Assembly (NCBI GenBank): GCA_041653955.1 | Contig: JBAZEH010000003.1 | Coordinates: 1 to 64,000, forward strand | Reading direction: 5' to 3' | Origin: UBA1562 sp041653955 | Lineage (GTDB): Bacteria > Omnitrophota > Gorgyraeia > Gygaellales > Profunditerraquicolaceae | Length of the DNA stretch: 64,000 bases | In this document: in pieces, positions 51,210 to 60,189 of the stretch | How the letters are laid out: each line of letters starts with the position of its first letter | Position numbering within the stretch: position 1 is the stretch's first letter | Program-made: the position numbers and the translations under genes | The notes under the pieces: generated by a model | Told to the model about the DNA's origin: nothing | Seen by the model: only the letters and a program-made list of their open reading frames with translations | Databases searched by the model: none

Positions 51210-52032
51210 TAAAAAAGAGCTGGCTAAAGATGTAACGCAGTTCACCCTGGATGCCCCGCAGATAGCAAAAAAAGCCAGGGCAGGCCAATTTGTCAGTGTG
51301 GTCATTGATGAGGCAGGAGAGCGGATACCTTTGACCCTGGCTGACTGGGACGCGGATAAAGGCACGATCACCATAATATTCCAGAAGGTGGGATTCACCA
51401 CAAAGAGATTAGGCGCCCTTAATGAAGGGGATTTTCTGCAGCATATAGTTGGGCCATTAGGCCATCCTACGGAAGTAATAAGATCCGGCACGGTGGTTTG
51501 TATCGGGGGCGGGGTAGGCATAGCTGAGGTATACCCGGTTTCCCGCGCTTTTAAGGAGGCGGGTAACAGGGTTTTAGGGATAATCGGGGCGCGTTGCGGG
51601 GCGCTCTTGATCCTGGAAGATAAGATGAGGGAGGTTTGCGACGAGCTCTTTATTACTACCGATGACGGTTCTTCCGGCCGCAAAGGTTTTGTTACCGACA
51701 GTTTAAGTGAACTATTAACGGTAGTTGAGAGGTCTACCCATACCAGATACCCGGACCTTGTATATTGCATAGGGCCCGTCCCCATGATGCAGGCGGTATC
51801 CAGGATGACAAAGGAGTATAATATAAAAACGATCGTCAGTTTAAACCCGATAATGGTGGACGCTACAGGCATGTGCGGCTCATGCCGTTGCACGGTATCC
51901 GGTAAGACCGTATTCGGATGTGTTGACGGACCGGATTTCGACGGCCACGCCGTTGATTTTGAGGAATTGAAGAAAAGGCTGGGATTATTCAGGGATCAGG
52001 AGAGAAAAGCTGATGGTAAATGCGGTTCGTAA
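51193..52032 (+). CDS. nfnA: NfnA-like ferredoxin-NADP reductase subunit (SudB)
   Basis: The 279-aa protein has an FAD/NAD ferredoxin-reductase fold: AGQFVSVVIDEAGERIPLTLAD, CIGGGVGIAEVYPVSRAF, YCIGPVPMM, and a C-terminal [2Fe-2S] site MCGSCRCTVSGKTVFGCVDGP. This is the pattern of NfnA/SudB, the small subunit of the NADH-dependent ferredoxin:NADP oxidoreductase, a bifurcating enzyme. The large subunit is at 53439, separated by mgtE. Dihydroorotate dehydrogenase electron-transfer subunit PyrK is the main alternative, but no pyrD is near. Confidence 0.88.
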   Translation: MFGIINKKELAKDVTQFTLDAPQIAKKARAGQFVSVVIDEAGERIPLTLADWDADKGTITIIFQKVGFTTKRLGALNEGDFLQHIVGPLGHPTEVIRSGTVVCIGGGVGIAEVYPVSRAFKEAGNRVLGIIGARCGALLILEDKMREVCDELFITTDDGSSGRKGFVTDSLSELLTVVERSTHTRYPDLVYCIGPVPMMQAVSRMTKEYNIKTIVSLNPIMVDATGMCGSCRCTVSGKTVFGCVDGPDFDGHAVDFEELKKRLGLFRDQERKADGKCGS

Positions 52033-53413
52033 AAAGATAATCACGGTCGCCTTGTTCCTGCCTGAAATAAGGGAGCTGATCAAGAATAAGGATTTTAACG
52101 GCCTGAAAGCCATAATAAAGAACCTTAATTCCGTGGACCTGGCGCACGGATGGAGGCTCCTTGAGCCGCAGGAGAAGATAATTGTCTTTAAGATCCTGAG
52201 CACCAAGAAGTCGGTAGAGGTATTTGAGAACCTTAATATCTCCGAACAGACATATATAATGAATAACCTGGATAACGTGGAGGTCTCCCAGGTCATAAAT
52301 GAGATGGCCCCTGATGAACGGGCCGATCTTTTTAAGGAACTTCCAGGCAAGGTCTCTAAAAAACTATTCAACCTTATAAACAAAGAGGAGGCGCAGGATT
52401 TAAGGGAACTGATGGTCTATGAAGAGGGCACGGCAGGGAGTTTGATGACTACCGAGCTTGTGGAACTTAGGAAAGATATGAGCGCCCGGCAGGCAATACT
52501 GACTATCCAGGGGACCCTGCGCGCCGAATACAGGGAGAATATATATTCGGTTTTCGTCACAGACGAGAGCCATAAGCTGATAGGCAGCATATCGCTGCAG
52601 GAGCTCTTAAAGTCCCCTCCGGATATATTGATCAAAGATATTATGGAGAGTACCGAGTATACCAAGATAGATTCCCAGACCGATATAAGTGAAGTTGCCA
52701 ACCGATTCAAGAAATATGACCTGCTGGATGCCCCGATAGTTAATAAGGATAATACCCTGCTTGGCATAATCACCGTAGACGATATCGTTGAGACCATAGA
52801 AAAGGAAACGACCAAGGATATATACGAGATCGGTAAGATGGACGCCAAGGGCGGCGAGATAATCAGCTATAGCCGGGCGAATATAGGGGATTTGATAAAG
52901 AGGCGCGCCGGCTGGCTCATACTCCTTCTTGTATTTGATTTTTTGACCGGGACCGTGTTGAAGAGCTTTGAGCATACATTAAGCACGGTAGTGGCCCTCG
53001 CGTTTTTTATACCCATGCTTCTGGATACAGGGGGTAATGCCGGGGCCCAGACCTCTATTACTATTATTAGGGGGCTGGCAACGGGAGATGTTAATTTTAA
53101 GAATATGTTCAAGGTGATCAAGCTTGAGCTGTCAACCGCCGTTGTAATGGGGTTGATCATCGGCGGTGTCGCTTTCGGCAGGGCGTTCCTGCTGCAAAAG
53201 GATTTCTTCCTTGCCATAGTAGTAGGTATAAGCATGATCGCGATAGCTATACTGGCAATAAGCACAGGCGTATTCCTGCCCCTGTTTTCCAAAAAAGTAG
53301 GGCTTGACCCGGCGGTTTTGGCAGGCCCCATTACCACCAGCGTGGTTGATGTTATAGGGCTTATTATATATTTTAAGATCGCCCAAGTATTCATCCCGGC
53401 GCTAAGATTCTAA
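52013..53413 (+). CDS. mgtE: Magnesium transporter MgtE
   Basis: MgtE is a magnesium channel gated by cytosolic Mg2+. The 466-aa protein has the N-terminal helical domain (residues 1-130, MAPDERADLFKELP), a CBS pair (EEGTAGSLMTTELVELRKDM and YTKIDSQTDISEVANRFKKYDLLDAPIVN), and five transmembrane helices (from about 300) with PMLLDTGGNAGAQTSITIIRGLATGD lining the pore. It is complete. It overlaps nfnA by 20 nt and is followed by nfnB after 25 nt, an unusual place between two subunits of one enzyme. Confidence 0.96.
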   Translation: MVNAVRKKIITVALFLPEIRELIKNKDFNGLKAIIKNLNSVDLAHGWRLLEPQEKIIVFKILSTKKSVEVFENLNISEQTYIMNNLDNVEVSQVINEMAPDERADLFKELPGKVSKKLFNLINKEEAQDLRELMVYEEGTAGSLMTTELVELRKDMSARQAILTIQGTLRAEYRENIYSVFVTDESHKLIGSISLQELLKSPPDILIKDIMESTEYTKIDSQTDISEVANRFKKYDLLDAPIVNKDNTLLGIITVDDIVETIEKETTKDIYEIGKMDAKGGEIISYSRANIGDLIKRRAGWLILLLVFDFLTGTVLKSFEHTLSTVVALAFFIPMLLDTGGNAGAQTSITIIRGLATGDVNFKNMFKVIKLELSTAVVMGLIIGGVAFGRAFLLQKDFFLAIVVGISMIAIAILAISTGVFLPLFSKKVGLDPAVLAGPITTSVVDVIGLIIYFKIAQVFIPALRF

Positions 53414-53438
53414 ACGAAGTGCCCCCTAAAGGATAAAG

Positions 53439-54821
53439 ATGAGAAATAAGGTCCCGCAACAATCAGCGAAGGAACGCGTAAAGAATTTTTTTGAAGTTGC
53501 GCTCGGGTTATCCGGGGAACAGGCAAAAGCTGAAGCCGGCCGTTGCCTGCAGTGTAAAAATCCCCCTTGCGTAAAAGGGTGCCCCGTAGGCATAGATATC
53601 CCCGCGTTCATTAAATTAATAAAGGAAGGAAAAAGAAAAGAGGCGTTAGAAAAGATCAAGGAAAAAAATAATCTACCGGCTATATGCGGCCGCGTCTGCC
53701 CGCAGGAGGAGCAGTGCGAGGCAGCTTGCGTGTTGAATAAAAAGAAGGTACCGATAAATATAGGCGCCCTTGAAAGGTACGCGGCGGATTATGAATTAAC
53801 AGGATCCGCGCAGAAACCATCCATTAAGCATTCTTCTGCGGGAGCTGACAAAGCCGCGGTGGTAGGTTCGGGGCCCGCAGGGCTGACCTGTGCCGCGGAC
53901 CTTGCCAGGATGGGTTATGATGTTACGCTCTTTGAGTCTTTGCATTTAGCGGGCGGAGTGCTTATGTATGGGATACCTGAATTCCGCCTCCCAAAAAAGA
54001 TCGTCCAGGGGGAAGTGGATTATATAAAAAACCTGGGCGTAAAGGTCAACACCGATACCCTTATCGGCAATACTTTCAGTATACGCGATCTGTTTGAGGG
54101 GGGGTTTAGGGCAATATTTGTCGCTACCGGCGCGGGCTTACCCCAGTTCCTGGGTATACCGGGAGAGAATCTTGGCCGCGTTTATTCGGCAAATGAATTC
54201 CTGACGCGCGTAAATCTTATGAAATCGTATAAATTCCCTGAATATGCCACTCCGGTCAATATCGGGGATAAGGTAGCGGTTATAGGAGGAGGGAATGTGG
54301 CTTTTGACTGCGCCAGGGTAGCGCTTCGGCTCGGAAGACAGGTTACCCTGGTTTACCGCCGCACCGAAAATGAGATGCCGGCGAGGAGAGAAGAGGTCGA
54401 GAACGCCAAGGATGAAGGGGTGCCTTTTAAAGTTTTAACCCAGCCTGTCAGGATAATAGATGACGGCAAGGGGTTTGTCGGCGGACTGGAATGCCTGCAG
54501 ATGGAATTAGGCGAACCTGATGAATCCGGCAGAAGAAGGCCCGTGCCTGTAAAAGATTCTAATTTCGTCCTGGATGTGGATACGGTCATAGTAGCTATAG
54601 GGCAAAACCCCAATCCATTATTGCCTAAAGTAACTCCTGAACTTAAGCTGAATAAAAAGGGCACGATCCGTGTAGATGAAGATTTTATGACATCCATACC
54701 GGGGGTATTTGCCGGGGGAGATATCATTACCGGAGCTGATACCGTGATTTCGGCGATGGGGGCGGGCAAGAAGGCCGCCAAAGCGATAGACGCGTATATA
54801 TGCAAGACAAAAAATACCTGA
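53439..54821 (+). CDS. nfnB: NfnB-like / glutamate synthase small-subunit family oxidoreductase
   Basis: The 460-aa protein has an N-terminal double [4Fe-4S] domain (CLQCKNPPCVKGCPVGIDIP, CGRVCPQEEQCEAACV), an FAD-binding GSGPAGLTCAADLARMGYDVTLFE, LMYGIPEFRLPK, and an NADPH-binding GGGNVAFDCARVALRLG, ending in FAGGDIITGADTVISAMGAGKKAA. It fits homotetrameric GltA, SudA and NfnB. The partner NfnA upstream makes NfnB the best assignment: electron exchange between NADH, NADPH and ferredoxin in an anaerobe. No glutamate synthase large subunit is present. Confidence 0.9.
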   Translation: MRNKVPQQSAKERVKNFFEVALGLSGEQAKAEAGRCLQCKNPPCVKGCPVGIDIPAFIKLIKEGKRKEALEKIKEKNNLPAICGRVCPQEEQCEAACVLNKKKVPINIGALERYAADYELTGSAQKPSIKHSSAGADKAAVVGSGPAGLTCAADLARMGYDVTLFESLHLAGGVLMYGIPEFRLPKKIVQGEVDYIKNLGVKVNTDTLIGNTFSIRDLFEGGFRAIFVATGAGLPQFLGIPGENLGRVYSANEFLTRVNLMKSYKFPEYATPVNIGDKVAVIGGGNVAFDCARVALRLGRQVTLVYRRTENEMPARREEVENAKDEGVPFKVLTQPVRIIDDGKGFVGGLECLQMELGEPDESGRRRPVPVKDSNFVLDVDTVIVAIGQNPNPLLPKVTPELKLNKKGTIRVDEDFMTSIPGVFAGGDIITGADTVISAMGAGKKAAKAIDAYICKTKNT

Positions 54822-55714
54822 TCCTGCGCAGGATATTCTTTTGGCTATTCTCCCTGGGGTTCATAGTTTTTGCCCCGTTAGCCCTTTTTTATTCTTTAGG
54901 ATATAAGTTTGATACGCATTCAAGGCATTTTCAGAAAACAGGGGCGATATCCATTAAAGCCTCCCCGCAACAGGCCAGGATATTTTTAGACGGTAACAAG
55001 ATCAGTGAATCCGCTCCTTATGCCATAAGAGGGCTTTTGCCCGGCCATTATACCGTAAAACTCGAAAAAGAAGGATTTTACCATTATGAAATACCGGTAG
55101 AGGTAAATTCTTCCTACGTCTATGATATAGATATTGTGCTTTTGCCCAAAACGGCGAATATAGAAAGGGCAGACCCGGATCTTAAGGTATACAAATTTTT
55201 CGTTGTAAAACGCCTTTTTAATAAAAAGATCATCGTATTTACTGACGATGAAATATACCTCCTGGATGAAAAACTCGGGAACGCCCAGAAGATAGCCGAC
55301 TTAAAAATTGACCCGCGGACGATAAATACCATAGAGGGCCTTGAAGAAGGGAATAACCAGCTTATATTCTGGAATAAGAGGAATATCTGGAGGACGGAGG
55401 TCTCCCAGGCGCGCGAAGAGGCCGGCAATGAGGCCGCGCTTATTTATTCTTCCCGCGAGCCGATAAAGGATGTATTTATCGCCTTGAAAGGGAGATACCT
55501 TGTCGTACACGAGGGTATCAGGGTGGTTAACCTGGATATAGCAAACCCTACCGTCTTTTTCCCTGTTTTAGAGTTGAAAAGCTCCTTTGCCAAGGTATTT
55601 TACGATTCGGAATCAGAGGCCCTGTTCGTAAGGGATAATGAAACAACTACTAACAGGCAAACGCTTTTTAAGATATACCTGACGGAATATATTGATGAGA
55701 CAAGATCAGATTGA
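54800..55714 (+). CDS. PEGA-domain membrane protein
   Basis: The 304-aa protein has one N-terminal membrane helix (residues 12-33) and then a PEGA-like domain (AISIKASPQQARIFLDGNKI... APYAIRGLLPGHYTVKLEKEGF). The rest (120-304) is beta-rich and resembles WD- or Kelch-like repeats of envelope proteins, without known catalytic residues. It probably faces the periplasm. It overlaps nfnB by 22 nt and the glycosyltransferase gene by about 20 nt, so a shared role with the transferase in surface polysaccharide assembly is possible but not shown. Confidence 0.8.
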   Translation: MQDKKYLILRRIFFWLFSLGFIVFAPLALFYSLGYKFDTHSRHFQKTGAISIKASPQQARIFLDGNKISESAPYAIRGLLPGHYTVKLEKEGFYHYEIPVEVNSSYVYDIDIVLLPKTANIERADPDLKVYKFFVVKRLFNKKIIVFTDDEIYLLDEKLGNAQKIADLKIDPRTINTIEGLEEGNNQLIFWNKRNIWRTEVSQAREEAGNEAALIYSSREPIKDVFIALKGRYLVVHEGIRVVNLDIANPTVFFPVLELKSSFAKVFYDSESEALFVRDNETTTNRQTLFKIYLTEYIDETRSD

Positions 55715-57182
55715 GAGGTTTTTAGAGGCGGTGCCGGGTTCTATCAGCTGGTTCATCCTGATACTTATATCCGCGCTGTTCATTTTTAAACCCATAGCGG
55801 TAGCGATCGTATTGATCGCTTACCTGATCTACTGGTTGTGCCGCCTGCTTTATATGAGCACCCTGTTAGCATTAGCGCACCGCAGGGTATCGTCGGCCAA
55901 GAATACAGATTGGCTCGCCCTTTGCCGGAATACCGCCTCGGATAAGAAGTTTGAAGATATTATTCATATAGTGCTCTACACGGTATATAAAGAACCGTAC
56001 GAAGTAATAAGGGGGAGCCTTGAGGCGCTTGCTAAAGTAAACTACCCCCGCGATAAAATAATCGTAGCCCTGGCAGGGGAGGGAAGGGATGCCGGTTCCT
56101 CCGCAAAGTTAGGGAAGGCGAAGGAAGAATTCATCAAATATTTCAGGGATATCGTAATAACCATACACCCCGCAGGGGCCGCAGGGGAGATCCCCTGCAA
56201 AGGAGCAAATGCGACTTTTGCCGCCTCTAAAATAAAAGAATTACTGGAAAAAGAAGGCTTGCCGTTAGAGAATGTGGTTATCTCTTCTTTTGACGCGGAT
56301 ACATGCCCGGATAAGGATTATTTTTCCTGCCTGACATATAATTTCTTAAGTAATCCCAAAAGATACCAGACGAGTTTTCAGCCGCTGCCCATATACAATA
56401 ATAATATCTATTATGTGCCGGCCTTTGCCAGGGTTATGGAGTTAGGTTCTACATTCTGGCAGATGATAGAGAGCATGCGTTACGAGAAGATAATAACATT
56501 CTCTTCGCACAGCATGAGTTTTAAGACCCTTGTAGACGTGGGGTACTGGCCCGTAAACCTCGTATCGGATGACTCTCTGATCTTTTGGAAATGTTTCCTG
56601 CATTTTAACGGCGATTACTCTACGGATTCCCTGGAAGCCCCGGTATATATGGATATAGCGGTAGGAAAAAACTTTCTTGATACCATAGCTGTCCAGTACA
56701 GGCAGAAACGCAGGTGGGCATGGGGAGTAGAGACATTCGTATTTTTAGGGATGGGGCTGCTGCATAACCGCAATATTCCGTTGGCGGTAAAGATCAGAAG
56801 GCTTTATCAGATACTGGATAACCATATTAATTGGGCGACCTGGTCAATAATCATAAGTTTCATAACACCGTTAGTCCTTTTATGGTCAAGGTTCATCCGC
56901 CCCGATTCCCTTATATTCTTTAACCTGTCTTATATAAACAGCGCTATTTTTAATTCGCTGATCCTGATACTTTTCCTCTGTATTTTTATCAGCAGGGGGT
57001 TCGTGCCTCCCCGGCCGGAGAATGTGCCGCGCCGGGTATATATTTCTTTTATTTTGCAGTGGTTCTTTATACCTTTTGTTTCCGCTTTCCTGGGCTCGCT
57101 GCCTGCCTTAGACGCGCAGACCCGGCTTATGTTTAACAGCCGCCTGGGCTTTTACGCAACCCCTAAAAAAAGAATGAGGTGA
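55695..57182 (+). CDS. Membrane-bound family 2 glycosyltransferase
   Basis: The 495-aa protein has two N-terminal membrane helices (about 18-55), a GT2 domain with SSFDADTCPDKDYF (DxD, metal and nucleotide-sugar site) and the processive-type motif QYRQKRRWAWGVETF (QxxRW), and three or four C-terminal helices (about 385-480). This resembles cellulose- and hyaluronan-synthase-like enzymes, but the acceptor and sugar are unknown. The start at the ATG (55695) follows a TTG at 55692. It is followed by panB without a gap. Confidence 0.85.
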   Translation: MRQDQIERFLEAVPGSISWFILILISALFIFKPIAVAIVLIAYLIYWLCRLLYMSTLLALAHRRVSSAKNTDWLALCRNTASDKKFEDIIHIVLYTVYKEPYEVIRGSLEALAKVNYPRDKIIVALAGEGRDAGSSAKLGKAKEEFIKYFRDIVITIHPAGAAGEIPCKGANATFAASKIKELLEKEGLPLENVVISSFDADTCPDKDYFSCLTYNFLSNPKRYQTSFQPLPIYNNNIYYVPAFARVMELGSTFWQMIESMRYEKIITFSSHSMSFKTLVDVGYWPVNLVSDDSLIFWKCFLHFNGDYSTDSLEAPVYMDIAVGKNFLDTIAVQYRQKRRWAWGVETFVFLGMGLLHNRNIPLAVKIRRLYQILDNHINWATWSIIISFITPLVLLWSRFIRPDSLIFFNLSYINSAIFNSLILILFLCIFISRGFVPPRPENVPRRVYISFILQWFFIPFVSAFLGSLPALDAQTRLMFNSRLGFYATPKKRMR

Positions 57183-57184
57183 AG

Positions 57185-58015
57185 ATGGAAAAGAAAGTTA
57201 CGGTGCAGGATATATTATCGTTAAAAGGTAAACGCAAGATCACCATGCTTACCGCTTACGATCATCCGCTCGCGTCTTTGATTGACCGCGCCGGGATCGA
57301 TATGATCCTGGTGGGTGATTCAGTCGCCAATGTGGTTTTAGGGCTTGACTCTACTACTAAGGTCGGAATGGCAGAAATGATCCATCACTCTAAAGCAGTA
57401 ACGCGGGCGGTAAAACGCGCGCTGGTGGTAGGCGATATGCCTTATGAATCTTACCAGGTGAACCCCGAAGAATCCGTAAAGAACGCGCGGCGCTTTATTG
57501 AAGAAGCAGGGTGTGGAGCGGTAAAATTGGAGTGGTTTAGCCGCTGCCTTGAGGTAACCGGGCAGATAATAAAAGCGGGTATCCCCGTGATGGGCCATAT
57601 AGGCCTTACCCCCCAAACCGCAGACCAATTAGGCGGATTTAAGGTGCAGGGTAAGGACGCTGACCAGGCAAAGCGCCTGATCGACCAGGCCATAGCGTTA
57701 GAGAAGCTCGGGTGTTTTGCGATCGTCCTTGAATGCGTGCCTGATAAGATAGCGCAGATGATCACCGGAAAGATAAAGATGCCTACGATAGGCATAGGCG
57801 CGGGTGTGTATTGCGACGGACAGGTTTTGGTTACCCCTGACCTGCTCGGTTTGTTTGAGCGATTCACCCCTAAATTCGTCAAAAAATACGTCAACTTGTC
57901 TCCTATGATATCTAAAGCCATAGAGGAATACAAGAGAGAGGTTACAGAAGGCAGGTTTCCGGACAAAGAGCACAGCTTCAGCATAAAAGAAGAGGAGTTG
58001 AAGAAATTAAATTAA
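57185..58015 (+). CDS. panB: 3-methyl-2-oxobutanoate hydroxymethyltransferase PanB
   Basis: PanB adds a hydroxymethyl group from methylene-tetrahydrofolate to ketoisovalerate, the first committed step of pantothenate synthesis. The 276-aa protein has ITMLTAYDHPLASLIDRAGIDMILVGDSVANV, GDMPYESY, AVKLEW, VMGHIGLTPQT and IGIGAGVYCDGQVLVTPDLLGLF, the conserved family segments. The start is the ATG at 57185 or the GTG at 57179. PanE, CoaX and CoaB elsewhere in the window continue the pathway. Confidence 0.96.
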   Translation: MEKKVTVQDILSLKGKRKITMLTAYDHPLASLIDRAGIDMILVGDSVANVVLGLDSTTKVGMAEMIHHSKAVTRAVKRALVVGDMPYESYQVNPEESVKNARRFIEEAGCGAVKLEWFSRCLEVTGQIIKAGIPVMGHIGLTPQTADQLGGFKVQGKDADQAKRLIDQAIALEKLGCFAIVLECVPDKIAQMITGKIKMPTIGIGAGVYCDGQVLVTPDLLGLFERFTPKFVKKYVNLSPMISKAIEEYKREVTEGRFPDKEHSFSIKEEELKKLN

Positions 58016-58018
58016 AAG

Positions 58019-58759
58019 ATGAATAAGAGAGCGGTTAAAAATATACAGATTGCGGCCATATTCTTTATCTCTTTATTGTTTGTCGTAAGATTCGGGGGGG
58101 CAGGCATTTTAAGGGCATACGTTGAGATGGGTATCGGCAATTGCCGGACGATGCCGGTATTGTGCGCCTATCCCGCGGAAGATATATCCGATACCGCTTT
58201 AGACAGCGCGTATATCTCCGGGCTCTTGCCTTATAAATTCCCGGGGATGAATATATCGATCCCCAGGGGTTTTGCGGTTATAAAGGGGCGGGTAAAAAAA
58301 GTATATTATAAAAAGAAGAAGTTTGGCGCCGGGAGCCCGGTAGTATATTTGCTGTATCAGAAGCCGCGGTTCTTTGTCAATCTGTTCCCCCAGGCCAAAA
58401 GGCACGGGATCGCCGATAATTACGAGTTCGTAAGCCGCACCATTTATGCGGACCCCAGGAATATAAATAATATAATGGATGCCTTCTTTGTGATTATGAA
58501 GGCGATATTCACCCCTGACATAGGGGACCAGAAGAACGTGAAGATCGCCAAATTCAACCTTCCAGGAGGCAAGGGTTTCATTACATATAATTTTGACCCT
58601 TCGCGTAACTATTTTGATTGCGATGTGGTGTTTGCGGATGACAGCTTCTGCAAGGTATATATAAAAGACAAGGGGAAGGTTCTTCAGATGAAGGATGTGG
58701 CCGCGATTATATCAACCCTGAAAGTTTCGGATGCGGCAGCCTCTGATGAAACAGGCTGA
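58019..58759 (+). CDS. Hypothetical exported or membrane-anchored protein
   Basis: I do not recognise this 246-aa protein. It has an N-terminal hydrophobic helix (residues 10-30), which could be a signal anchor, then a soluble part with a KKVYYKKKKFGAGS basic stretch and beta-rich segments. Two cysteines near residues 42 and 48 could form a disulphide outside the cell. It follows panB by 3 nt but shares no obvious function. Confidence 0.65.
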   Translation: MNKRAVKNIQIAAIFFISLLFVVRFGGAGILRAYVEMGIGNCRTMPVLCAYPAEDISDTALDSAYISGLLPYKFPGMNISIPRGFAVIKGRVKKVYYKKKKFGAGSPVVYLLYQKPRFFVNLFPQAKRHGIADNYEFVSRTIYADPRNINNIMDAFFVIMKAIFTPDIGDQKNVKIAKFNLPGGKGFITYNFDPSRNYFDCDVVFADDSFCKVYIKDKGKVLQMKDVAAIISTLKVSDAAASDETG

Positions 58760-58781
58760 ATTGCGTTAATGGAAGTTTCCC

Positions 58782-58810
58782 TTGACTTTTGAGTGAACTT
58801 ACGTTAAAAA
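58782..58810 (+). promoter_or_regulatory. Probable sigma-70-type promoter for glyS
   Basis: TTGACT (58782-58787), 17 bases, and TAAAAA (58805-58810) lie in the 60-nt gap before glyS. The start of transcription would be close to the ATG at 58820, leaving a nearly leaderless message; no good Shine-Dalgarno is visible. Confidence 0.5.
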
Positions 58811-58819
58811 TAAAGGTCT

Positions 58820-60148
58820 ATGAGTATCAATATTATGGATAAGATAGTCGCCCTCTGCAAACGCAGGGGCTTTGTATTCCAGTCCTCGGATATATACGGC
58901 GGTTTAAGCAATACGTGGGATTACGGCCCGTATGGCGTGGAGCTGAAGAATAATGTCAAGCGCGCCTGGTGGAGGTCCGTAGTTTATGAGCGTAATGATA
59001 TCCTGGGTATGGATGCCGCGATATTAATGCATCCTAAGGTATGGCAGGCATCCGGGCACGTGGATAATTTTTATGACTTAAAGAGTGACTGTAAATCCTG
59101 CAAGAAACGTTTCAAGGCGGCTGACCTGAAAGACCCCAAAAAGTGCCCTGAATGTAAGGGTGATCTGACAGAGGCGCGCCCATTTAACCTGATGTTCAAG
59201 ACGCACCAGGGGCCCGTAGAAGATGAAGGGAACTTGCTTTATTTAAGGCCCGAGACAGCGCAGGGTATCTTCGTGAATTTCTCGAATATCCTTGATTCCC
59301 GCCATCCCAAACTTCCCTTTGGCCTGGCGCAGATAGGCAAGGCATTTCGCAATGAAATTACCCCGGGGAATTTTACTTTCCGCACGCGCGAGTTTGAGCA
59401 GATGGAGATAGAATATTTTGTCAGGCCCGATGAGGCGGATAAAAAGCTGGAAGAGTGGATTGATTACCGTTTCAGCTGGTATCCGGCTTTAGGGATGAAG
59501 AAAGAGAATTTGAGGAAGCGCCCGCACGCTAAAGATGAACTCGCGCATTACGCCAGGGCGTGCACCGATATAGAATATAATTTTCCTTTCGGGTGGTCGG
59601 AACTTGAGGGTATCGCCAACAGGACTGATTTTGACCTGAAACAGCACGCGCAAACCAGCGGAAAGGACCTGCAATATTTTGACGACGCGGCAAAGACTAA
59701 ATTTTACCCGTATATCATAGAGCCGTCAGGCGGGGTGGATAGGGCGGTATTGGCGTTCCTGACTGATGCTTATCATGAAGAAAAGGTCAAAGAAGATACG
59801 CGCGTTGTACTTAAGCTCCATAAGGATCTTGCTCCGGTAAAAGTGGCGGTGTTGCCGCTTTTAAAGAACCGCCCGGAGATAGTTGAACTGGCAAAGAAGC
59901 TGGCACAGGGTTTGAAAAAGAGCATTGTCACGGTATATGATGATACCGCGGCTATCGGCAAGCTTTACCGCAGGCAGGATGAAGTCGGAACGCTCTATTG
60001 CGTTACCGTGGATGTGCAGTCATTGGAAGACAAACAGGTAACTGTCCGGGACAGGGATACAATGAAGCAGGACAGAATAGGGATAGATAATTTAAAAGGT
60101 TATCTTACAGAAAAACTTAACGAAGGGGACACCCTCCCGATTGGCTGA
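58820..60148 (+). CDS. glyS: Glycyl-tRNA synthetase (single-chain type)
   Basis: GlyRS charges tRNA-Gly. The 442-aa class II protein is of the homodimeric, eukaryote/archaeal-like type: FVFQSSDIYGGLSNTWDYGPYG, AAILMHPKVWQASGHVDNF, a zinc-like CKSCKKR and CPECKG, motif 2 IGKAFRNEITPGNFTFRTREFEQMEIEYF, and motif 3 with EPSGGVDRAVLAFL. The anticodon-binding domain follows. The final residues (GDTLPIG) and the TGA stop are encoded by a palindromic repeat, so the natural C-terminus appears replaced. Confidence 0.96.
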   Translation: MSINIMDKIVALCKRRGFVFQSSDIYGGLSNTWDYGPYGVELKNNVKRAWWRSVVYERNDILGMDAAILMHPKVWQASGHVDNFYDLKSDCKSCKKRFKAADLKDPKKCPECKGDLTEARPFNLMFKTHQGPVEDEGNLLYLRPETAQGIFVNFSNILDSRHPKLPFGLAQIGKAFRNEITPGNFTFRTREFEQMEIEYFVRPDEADKKLEEWIDYRFSWYPALGMKKENLRKRPHAKDELAHYARACTDIEYNFPFGWSELEGIANRTDFDLKQHAQTSGKDLQYFDDAAKTKFYPYIIEPSGGVDRAVLAFLTDAYHEEKVKEDTRVVLKLHKDLAPVKVAVLPLLKNRPEIVELAKKLAQGLKKSIVTVYDDTAAIGKLYRRQDEVGTLYCVTVDVQSLEDKQVTVRDRDTMKQDRIGIDNLKGYLTEKLNEGDTLPIG

Positions 60149-60159
60149 AGGGGTGTCCC
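60126..60159 (+). repeat. GGGACACCC palindromic repeat, locus C
   Basis: A single 34-nt unit has GGGACACCCTCCCGATTGGC on the left and GGGGTGTCCC on the right, differing at few positions from the unit at 26990-27023. It contains the glyS stop codon (60146-60148) and lies 30 nt before ppdK. The hairpin may reduce read-through into ppdK. Confidence 0.85.
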
Positions 60160-60189
60160 TAAGAATGAAAAAGGAGGGTTTTAAAGGAA

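Noticed and set aside
53439..54821. Annotation as glutamate synthase small subunit
   Set aside because: The fold is shared, but no large subunit is present and the NfnA partner is two genes upstream, so NfnB is more likely.
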